A stretch of DNA of 37,982 nucleotides from DATJQF01 sp035505995 (GTDB lineage Bacteria > Bacteroidota > Bacteroidia > Bacteroidales > FEN-979). Of this stretch, positions 32,445 to 37,982 are shown one piece after another. A model generated the notes under the pieces. That model made no database searches. It saw only the letters and a list, made by a program, of their open reading frames with translations, and was not told where the DNA came from. How positions within the stretch are numbered: the stretch's first letter is position 1; the number at the start of each line of letters is the position of its first letter. The position numbers and the translations under genes are program-made. The stretch lies in NCBI GenBank assembly GCA_035505995.1, contig DATJQF010000126.1, positions 1 through 37,982 on the forward strand, read 5' to 3'.

Positions 32445-33713
32445 TTACACCAGGAGACTGAGCAACAGGCGGATGTTCAGGAAGATCACGCCTCCCCCGA
32501 TGAGGATCAGCAGAAAGGTCGTCCGCTTCTTGTTCACATAGTTCCCCATCACCCTTTTAGAGGAGGTCAGATAGACCTGCAGCAGGATCGTAAACGGCAG
32601 CTGGATGCTGAGCACCATCTGGGAGATGATCAGTCCGCGGTAGGGATCATGGATCAGGAAGATGATCAGCAGGGCCAGCACCAGGGAGGCGAGGACGCCC
32701 AGCCGGGAATGGTTGTCCCGGATGTTGTACGGCTCGTTGTAGAACCCGGCGAAGATCGAGCCGCCCGCCATCCCCGAGGTGACGGTGGAAGAAATCCCGG
32801 CCAGCAGCAGGGCAACCGCAAAGACTACCGTGGCGTTATTTCCCAACAAAGGGCGAAGAATGGTATCCGCCTGCTGGAGCTGATCCACTTTCACGTGGTG
32901 GTAGAAGAACGTGGCGGCCGCAAGCAGGATCATGGCGCTGTTGATGGCCCAGCCCACGATCATGGCGAAGAGGGTATCGAATAATTCATAGTCGAGCTGC
33001 CGGCGGATCACCTTGGGTTCCTCCTTGTTCCATTGCCGGCTCTGGATGATCTCCGAATGAAGGAAAAGGTTATGCGGCATGACCACGGCGCCCAGCACGC
33101 TCATGACGATGATCATCGATCCCTGGGGAATGGTCGGCTTCACCCAGCCGATGCCCGCCTGCACCCAGTCGATATTCACCAGGGCCAGCTCGTACAGGAA
33201 AGAAAGCCCGATGAGGGACACAAAGGCGATGATGACCTTCTCGATCCGCTTGTAGGAGTTGGTCAGCAGCAGGATGGTGACAAAAACGAAGGACATCAGG
33301 GCGCCCGCCGGGATCGGGATGTTGAAAAGCATATTCAGGGCGACCGCCGAACCGAGGATCTCCGCCAGGGAGGTGGATACCGAAGCGATCATCGCGGTGG
33401 TCAGGACCGGACGGGAGATCCATTTAGGGGTGTACACCGTGGCGGCTTCCGACAGGCACAGCCCGGTGGCAATGCCGAGGTGGGCGATGTTATGCTGGAG
33501 GACGATCAGCATGAGCGTGGAAAGGGTCACCATCCAGAGCAACACGTATCCATAGTCGGATCCTGCCGCCAGGTTGGAGGCCCAGTTGCCGGGATCGATG
33601 AACCCCACCGTCACCAGCAGCCCGGGGCCGATATACTTGATGATATCGAGCCCGCCGAATGCCGGCCGGTGGTCGGTGCGGCGAAGATCGGAGAGATATT
33701 CCTTCAGCTTCAT
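32445..33713 (-). CDS. mntH: Nramp-family divalent metal (Mn2+/Fe2+) transporter
   Basis: The protein has 422 residues from the ATG at 33713. A longer frame (to 33794) is rejected because its extra start codons lie upstream of, or within, a strong promoter match. It has about eleven hydrophobic segments. The two Nramp signature sites are intact: DPGN (40-43) in TM1 (GFIDPGNWASN) and MPHN (212-215) in TM6 (VVMPHNLFLHS), which form the metal site. It should import Mn2+ and Fe2+ coupled to protons across the inner membrane. No mntR or fur-family gene is nearby, and I see no convincing MntR or Fur box by eye. Confidence 0.95.
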   Translation of the reverse strand: MKLKEYLSDLRRTDHRPAFGGLDIIKYIGPGLLVTVGFIDPGNWASNLAAGSDYGYVLLWMVTLSTLMLIVLQHNIAHLGIATGLCLSEAATVYTPKWISRPVLTTAMIASVSTSLAEILGSAVALNMLFNIPIPAGALMSFVFVTILLLTNSYKRIEKVIIAFVSLIGLSFLYELALVNIDWVQAGIGWVKPTIPQGSMIIVMSVLGAVVMPHNLFLHSEIIQSRQWNKEEPKVIRRQLDYELFDTLFAMIVGWAINSAMILLAAATFFYHHVKVDQLQQADTILRPLLGNNATVVFAVALLLAGISSTVTSGMAGGSIFAGFYNEPYNIRDNHSRLGVLASLVLALLIIFLIHDPYRGLIISQMVLSIQLPFTILLQVYLTSSKRVMGNYVNKKRTTFLLILIGGGVIFLNIRLLLSLLV

Positions 33714-33731
33714 GACAGTCCTGTTCCGTAA

Positions 33732-33763
33732 CAAAGGTATCCGTGTCATCCGGATTTTGCAAA
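33732..33763 (-). promoter_or_regulatory. Candidate mntH promoter (TTTG-N20-TACCTTTG)
   Basis: On the minus strand TTTG (33760-33763) precedes TACCTTTG (33732-33739) with a 20-nt spacer: both boxes fully match the Bacteroidota consensus. Transcription would start near 33725, giving a leader of about 12 nt to the ATG at 33713. This is the best promoter match in the window and fixes the mntH start. Confidence 0.6.
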
Positions 33764-33780
33764 AGTTTATGAGGTTATTT

Positions 33781-33861
33781 GGAACACAGATCACACTGAT
33801 AAAACAGATAAGTACTGATTTTTATTTGTGATCATCCGTTAGATCTGTGTCATCCGTGTTC
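33781..33861 (+). repeat. Intergenic ACAGAT/CTGTGT imperfect inverted repeat, copy C
   Basis: Left arm GGAACACAGATCACACTGAT (33781-33800). The right arm ends at 33861; its reverse complement begins GAACACGGATGACACAGATC and matches the left arm at most positions. The arms contain an internal period of about 10 nt (ACAGAT, ACTGAT, ACAGAT). It lies in the divergent region between mntH and the FG-GAP gene. Related to copies A and B. Confidence 0.65.
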
Positions 33862-33899
33862 TAAATAAATATCGTACATTCGGATCTTATTCTTATACA

Positions 33900-35504
33900 A
33901 TGAAACGGATCATTATTCTCTCCATTCTTCTTTTCCCGTTTCTTACCGCCCGCCCGCAGACCCCCACGATCCTCTGGCACTTTGATGTGAACGCACCCTC
34001 TTACGGCCAGGCAGCTATGGGCGATATCGACGGCGACGGGAAACCCGAGATCGTCTTCAGCACCTATATGAACGACGGCAACTGCTATGCACTCAACGCC
34101 GAGGACGGCAGCCTCCTCTGGAAATTTCCCACCGGCGACTGCAACGACGCCGCGCCCATCATCTGTGACGTGGACGGCGACGGCCTGCCGGAGGTGATCC
34201 TGGCCAGCTCCTGCGTACCTGTCACGTATTGCCTGGAGGGAGCAACCGGCCATATCAAATGGCAGACCCCCACCGGCGGAACCGACTCCCCGCCATCCAT
34301 CGGGGATGTGGATAACGACGGCAAGCCCGAGATCCTGCACGGGGAATTCAACGGCAGCGTGATCTGCATCAACGGGGAAGACGGTTCCATCGCCTGGGAA
34401 AAGCTGATCGACCCCGATGCCTCCATCCAGACCTCCCCCGCTTTGCTGGATGTGGACGGCGACGGACAACTCGATTTCGTCGTGGCCAACTGGAGCTATA
34501 CCAATACCAACCGCATCTGGGCTTTCCGGGGCGATAACCAACAGCAGATCTGGGTGAGCGATCTGCCCACCGATGTGATCTATCACGGCGGCGCTTTCGC
34601 GGATATCGACGGCGACGGCAAACCGGAACTGGTATTCGGTTGCTATGACGATCACGTCTATGCCCTGAATGCAGAGGACGGATCCGAGAAATGGAGCTTC
34701 GACATGGGGGCGTATAATTATGTGGGAGGCCCCACTCCTCTTGCCGACGTGGATAATGACGGCAATTACGAGGTCCTGGCGGCAGGATGGTATAAAATGA
34801 AAGCGATCCGTTCCGACGGCACCGAAAAATGGAACTATGACATTCCCGACTACGCGTCCTGTTTCCGGGGACCGGTACTCTCCGACATTGACGGCGATGG
34901 GTATCTCGACGTGGTCTTCGGCACTTCGGAGGGAAAGGTGATCGCCCTGCACGGAAATACCGGCGCCTGGATGTGGACCCTCGACCTGGCCGCCGATTAC
35001 GGCGACACGCTGGATATCGACCATGCCCCGGTGATCGGCGACTTCAACGGAGACGGGTTGCTGGAAGGATTCGTCGTGGGTGGCTTTACCAACTATCCCA
35101 ATATCGCCAACGATTACGGGAGAGCCTATGCTTTCACCCTGGGCAGCGGGACCCGCCCCGAATGGAGGATGTTCCAGCACGACACGGCCCGCAGCTCCTG
35201 CGTGCCGCTGGACTGGGAGACAGGCATCCCGTCCAGAGAAGTGCAGGAACTGAAGATTACCGCTATGCCGGATCCTTTTTCAACGGACCTTATGATAGGC
35301 CTGTCGAAACCTTACTCCGGAACCTGTCGTTTGGAGCTGATCTCTTCCGATGGAAGGATTGTTAAAACCCTGGAAAATGTTAACATCCCCGGGGGAGGAA
35401 AATATACCTGGTCAAGCGCGGGGGTTGGATTGCACCCAGGATTATATTTGTTGAAGATCACATTGACAACCCAGACGGCTTGTTTATGCGTAGTGAGAGA
35501 TTGA
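33900..35504 (+). CDS. FG-GAP/VCBS-type propeller with T9SS C-terminal sorting domain
   Basis: The protein has 534 residues with a signal peptide (about 1-20, ending TARPQ). Eight calcium-binding-like repeats follow, of the form DxDGDGxPE: at about 41, 89, 136, 184, 235, 283, 329 and 380. Some alternate with ALNAEDGSxLW stretches, as in PQQ-type blades. The fold is probably a seven- or eight-bladed propeller. The last ~85 residues are a T9SS type A sorting domain (the stretch ITAMPDPFSTDLMIGL, then SSDGRIVKTL and GLHPGLYLLKI). The protein should be exported through SprA and attached to the surface or released. The function is likely binding (integrin-like) and not enzymatic. TACATTCG at 33875-33882 is a weak -7 box. 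Confidence 0.92.
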   Translation: MKRIIILSILLFPFLTARPQTPTILWHFDVNAPSYGQAAMGDIDGDGKPEIVFSTYMNDGNCYALNAEDGSLLWKFPTGDCNDAAPIICDVDGDGLPEVILASSCVPVTYCLEGATGHIKWQTPTGGTDSPPSIGDVDNDGKPEILHGEFNGSVICINGEDGSIAWEKLIDPDASIQTSPALLDVDGDGQLDFVVANWSYTNTNRIWAFRGDNQQQIWVSDLPTDVIYHGGAFADIDGDGKPELVFGCYDDHVYALNAEDGSEKWSFDMGAYNYVGGPTPLADVDNDGNYEVLAAGWYKMKAIRSDGTEKWNYDIPDYASCFRGPVLSDIDGDGYLDVVFGTSEGKVIALHGNTGAWMWTLDLAADYGDTLDIDHAPVIGDFNGDGLLEGFVVGGFTNYPNIANDYGRAYAFTLGSGTRPEWRMFQHDTARSSCVPLDWETGIPSREVQELKITAMPDPFSTDLMIGLSKPYSGTCRLELISSDGRIVKTLENVNIPGGGKYTWSSAGVGLHPGLYLLKITLTTQTACLCVVRD

Positions 35505-35997
35505 TCTTTTGAGAAAACTTCTTCATGAGCACATGGAGGAGTTGAAAGGCGGAGGGTTGAGTACGGGGATGTCTCTTGCAAATTTTTTACAAGATCCGGC
35601 ATTAACCATTTTACCGGGTTTAATTTTCCAGGTTCAGATAGATAATCGAAAACAGAATCATGTTCTTGAAGTACATTTTGTGTGGCACCCTATTGTGTAA
35701 AATAAATTACCCCTATCCATAAAATACCTACAAAGACAGGACTCTTCGATATCCTATTTTTCATGGCAATGTAGTAATTATTTTACGGATGTTCCATTTT
35801 TTGCTTCAACTCGTCTATCTGTTTTTGCTGTGATTCCATCAGGTTTTGCTGATCTATGATATATCTCGAAAATGAAAAAACATAAAAATTTTTGGAATAA
35901 ACTGAAGTGCGATAATGAAGTTTCTTTTATAAACCGTTTTCATGACTTGAGCAATTTAAATTAATGCCTATTAAAAGCGAATATATAATTAAGTCTA
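35505..35997. other. Intergenic 493 nt, GC-to-AT transition
   Basis: No supported gene. The first ~60 nt are similar in composition to the left flank; after about 35600 the sequence becomes AT-rich. It holds a degenerate minus-strand coding remnant (35783-35926) and two micro-frames on the minus strand, 35690-35764 (24 codons, one hydrophobic stretch) and a shorter one upstream of it, that I do not support as genes. No tRNA, terminator or clear repeat is evident. Confidence 0.7.
35783..35926 (-). pseudogene. Possible remnant of a coiled-coil C-terminus
   Basis: On the minus strand about 47 codons are open between two stops and end in a Q/K/E-rich amphipathic stretch (YIIDQQNLMESQQKQIDELK). 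Such tails end the T9SS or tail-fibre-type surface proteins of Bacteroidota (a pattern EQQKQIDELK). No start codon or upstream part of a gene is visible, since a stop lies directly before it. It may be the eroded 3' end of a lost gene or chance. Confidence 0.3.
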
Positions 35998-37683
35998 TTA
36001 TCTGACTATCATGAATTTACCAATGGCATGGGAATTCTCCATTTTTACAATATAATAATAGCTTCCGGTTGATAATGCTGAAACATTTGCGATTATTTTA
36101 TTACTTCCCCTTGGATAAACCTGATTTGTAACAGATCCAAGATATTTCCCCTCCAATGAAAAAAGATCTATTTTCAAATTAATTGTTTCTTCTAATCCTA
36201 TTTCAAATATTAATTCATTGTTGCATGGATTTGGGTAAGTGTTAATATTAATGCCATGTATTCCATAACTTGATTCCGCTTGACCAGTCCATGTATTTGA
36301 AGGTGAGTCAAACAATGACATTCCTTTTCCTAATGAATTTGTCCCATTCCATACATTCAAACCATCGACTAGATTTGGTCCTACTCTTATTTTAGGGAAA
36401 GGGGAACTAATGTTATTGGAATCATTATAGCCATTGGACACAATATTCCACTGGTTTGGAAATTTTAAGTTGAATTTATTTTTTATGAATGGCAGTTTTA
36501 ATGTCGTTGAATCAAAATAAGTAATGATGAATGTTGAATCAAAGAGATTATAAATGATATCTGGTTGAAGATTATTATCTAAAGAATCTGAGACCATTAA
36601 ATTGTTGAAATGATTATGATTTATTGCCTGTAAGTTATAATAGCCTCTAATGTTAAACTTCTGACTACTATTATCATATCTGTCAAAAAGAACTATTTCT
36701 GTCATATTTGCACTATCGTTATCAACATTATTAAATTGACAAGCAATTGAAGGGTTGTTACATCGGCCAAAATCAGTAGGGTTAATGCTATCAAGTTTTA
36801 TTGGATTTGTGAAAGAATTATAATAACTTGGGAAAGTATGTGCTGAATAGATATGTCCTAATGATACCCCGTAGCTGCTCTGTTCCTCCCATAGCGCAAA
36901 AAAATTACCTGCTGGATAAGATGGACATCTTCCAAAGGATAGAGAAACTTTGTGAAATTTCTCCGATGTTACTGAAATTATCTTTTTATGATTAAGAGTT
37001 ATTCCTCCATCGTCCGATGATTGTATGATCAGTGAGTCAGCTGCAAGGCTGTATTTTGAGTAGAGTATTCCTAAAATGGAGGAATCAGAATTAATAATTG
37101 AATAACTGTTGTTACACGCTAATGCGATTTCATTTGCATATGGTTCTGTAAAAATTTGCGCTTCAAGTGCACCCGTAATACCATTCATACGAATAACAAA
37201 TCCATCGCCTGTTGGTGCTGATAAGTAAGTTAATACTCCTGAGAAAAATACCTTCAAATTAGATTCCGAATCACCAAGGGTTATAATACTTATAGATTTC
37301 AATTCAGTGTCCGCATTTCCAATAGGAGAATCAAGAAGAACTTCCCATGTTAAACCATTATCAACAGATTTTAAAATAGCATAGAATGGAAAATTGGAAA
37401 GTGAGTCGATATAGGTATAAATACTAAAAAGCCATCCATTATAGGCTGAACAAACCGCCACATTTCTCTGATTCTGCTCTGGACTACTATTTATTATAAT
37501 ATCCTTGCCAAACATAGGAGACGCGACAGTTTTGAAAGGTATCATGGAAGACCCTTGCTTATTTTCTTGTGGAAAGATATCATTTATTGCTAGTAAACAA
37601 ATTAATGCTGTCAGGAGAAAATTTTTAAGAATTAAGCATTTTAATCTGAAAAAGCTTGTGCAGCCGGTTTTTGTAAATCTCAT
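35998..37683 (-). CDS. AT-rich secreted protein with T9SS C-terminal sorting domain
   Basis: The protein has 561 residues. The N-terminus is long but ends in a signal peptide (LLTALICLLAINDIFPQ, cleavage near residue 39). I do not recognise a catalytic domain. Residues ~60-440 contain two propeller-like or Asp-box-like pieces (SVDNGLTW at about 106-113 and SSDDGGITL at about 221-229), suggesting a beta-propeller. The final ~85 residues are a type A sorting domain (YPNPCNNELIFEIGLEE, then SLEGKYLGSV and STGSYYYIVKM). It is expected to be exported by the T9SS. Codon use is much more AT-rich than genes left of 35500. It stands beside a second gene of the same class. Confidence 0.82.
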   Translation of the reverse strand: MRFTKTGCTSFFRLKCLILKNFLLTALICLLAINDIFPQENKQGSSMIPFKTVASPMFGKDIIINSSPEQNQRNVAVCSAYNGWLFSIYTYIDSLSNFPFYAILKSVDNGLTWEVLLDSPIGNADTELKSISIITLGDSESNLKVFFSGVLTYLSAPTGDGFVIRMNGITGALEAQIFTEPYANEIALACNNSYSIINSDSSILGILYSKYSLAADSLIIQSSDDGGITLNHKKIISVTSEKFHKVSLSFGRCPSYPAGNFFALWEEQSSYGVSLGHIYSAHTFPSYYNSFTNPIKLDSINPTDFGRCNNPSIACQFNNVDNDSANMTEIVLFDRYDNSSQKFNIRGYYNLQAINHNHFNNLMVSDSLDNNLQPDIIYNLFDSTFIITYFDSTTLKLPFIKNKFNLKFPNQWNIVSNGYNDSNNISSPFPKIRVGPNLVDGLNVWNGTNSLGKGMSLFDSPSNTWTGQAESSYGIHGININTYPNPCNNELIFEIGLEETINLKIDLFSLEGKYLGSVTNQVYPRGSNKIIANVSALSTGSYYYIVKMENSHAIGKFMIVR

Positions 37684-37745
37684 TACTTGTGATTTTTAAA
37701 AATACTTTTTACTGACAATTTAATAAATTCAGGGTCAACCATATT

Positions 37746-37982
37746 TTATTTTACTAATTCTATTTTAGTAAAAAGTTTCTCTTCTGATGTTTTTAAGGTT
37801 AACCAATAAGTCCCTGGTGAAAAATTGGTTAAATCAATTTGTTCATAATTATCACCTTTTGGATAATATTTCTTTTTTAGGGTTTTCAATATTCGTCCCA
37901 TTAAATCATATATTGAAATGTCAACATCTTCATATTTATTAATCAAAAAAACAATTGTGCATAGTCCGGAAGTTGGATTCGG
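37746..37982 (-). CDS. T9SS type A sorting-domain protein, C-terminal end (5' part outside window)
   Basis: The frame is open to the right edge (79 codons including the stop), so this is the C-terminus of a longer gene; a TTG at 37946 is internal. The visible residues begin PNPTSGLCTIVFLI, the classic YPNP-type start of a T9SS type A sorting domain, followed by DISIYDLMGRILKTL and FSPGTYWLTLKTSEEKLFT. The rest of the protein, and so its function, is outside the window. It shares AT-rich composition and orientation with the gene 62 nt downstream, and the two could be a tandem pair of surface proteins. Confidence 0.85.
   Translation of the reverse strand, partial: PNPTSGLCTIVFLINKYEDVDISIYDLMGRILKTLKKKYYPKGDNYEQIDLTNFSPGTYWLTLKTSEEKLFTKIELVK

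Noticed and set aside
33861..35180. A 439-codon minus-strand frame opposite the FG-GAP protein
   Set aside because: It only mirrors the repeated DxDGDG codons; its own repeats are a by-product.
35509..35700. A 63-codon plus-strand frame after the FG-GAP gene
   Set aside because: TTG start, no domain or signal peptide, and it crosses the composition shift; probably noncoding.
35998..37683. A sialidase, based on Asp-box-like pieces
   Set aside because: Only two weak boxes and no arginine triad or catalytic Tyr/Glu layout are evident.
37731..37740. Second copy of the 18454 palindrome (shared GGGTCAACC)
   Set aside because: Only nine bases match and there is no partner arm; a chance match is likely.
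1..37982. CRISPR array, tRNA, rRNA, phage or insertion sequence
   Set aside because: No regular spacer-repeat pattern, cloverleaf, ribosomal segment, transposase or integrase was seen on either strand.

Overview
The window looks like the chromosome of a member of the Bacteroidota, probably an uncultured, type IX secretion (T9SS)-bearing lineage near the Bacteroidales. Evidence: a full-length SprA translocon gene (2426 codons) in a ruvA-sprA-gcvH order; C-terminal T9SS sorting domains on three proteins; DUF3857/transglutaminase, TlpA-like DUF4369 and DUF1003 families common in the phylum; and upstream sites of the Bacteroidota -7 type (TAnnTTTG) instead of E. coli-type promoters or clear Shine-Dalgarno sequences. 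Most of the window is moderately GC-rich. The last ~2.4 kb is clearly AT-rich. The genus cannot be named from this sequence.

Layout. (1) 1-3573, plus strand: two adjacent DUF3857 proteins, the first cut by the window edge and lacking transglutaminase catalytic residues, the second with an intact triad. (2) 3601-14526, minus strand: a run of two exported thioredoxin-fold proteins, ruvA, sprA and gcvH; gcvH has its own candidate promoter. (3) 14612-21868, plus strand: a secreted GH38 alpha-mannosidase, then recX, prfB (with an intact programmed +1 frameshift), an ArsC-family protein and fumC. (4) 21952-24993, plus strand: three exported proteins (an unknown, a trypsin-like protease with an unusual N-terminal domain, a Ycf48-like lipoprotein). 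(5) 25205-29430, plus strand: a GH2 beta-galactosidase-type enzyme followed at 10-11 nt spacings by an exported unknown, a GNAT acetyltransferase and a DUF1003 membrane protein. (6) 29443-33713, minus strand: a GT39-type membrane glycosyltransferase overlapping a membrane-anchored PHP-domain protein, and mntH. (7) 33900-37982: three T9SS cargo-type proteins, one FG-GAP propeller on the plus strand and two AT-rich genes on the minus strand, the last cut by the window edge.

How it fits together. SprA is the outer-membrane pore that exports proteins carrying C-terminal sorting domains, and three such cargos lie 20-30 kb away. The secreted glycosidases, protease and thioredoxin-fold proteins suggest a polymer-degrading envelope lifestyle. 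The remaining genes (recX, prfB, fumC, ruvA, gcvH, mntH) are housekeeping. I see no CRISPR array, phage, transposase, tRNA or rRNA. I did not find a convincing undescribed multi-gene system. The best candidates for follow-up are the PHP-GT39 membrane pair, the protease with the DUF2846-like N-terminus, three related intergenic repeats, and the AT-rich right end.
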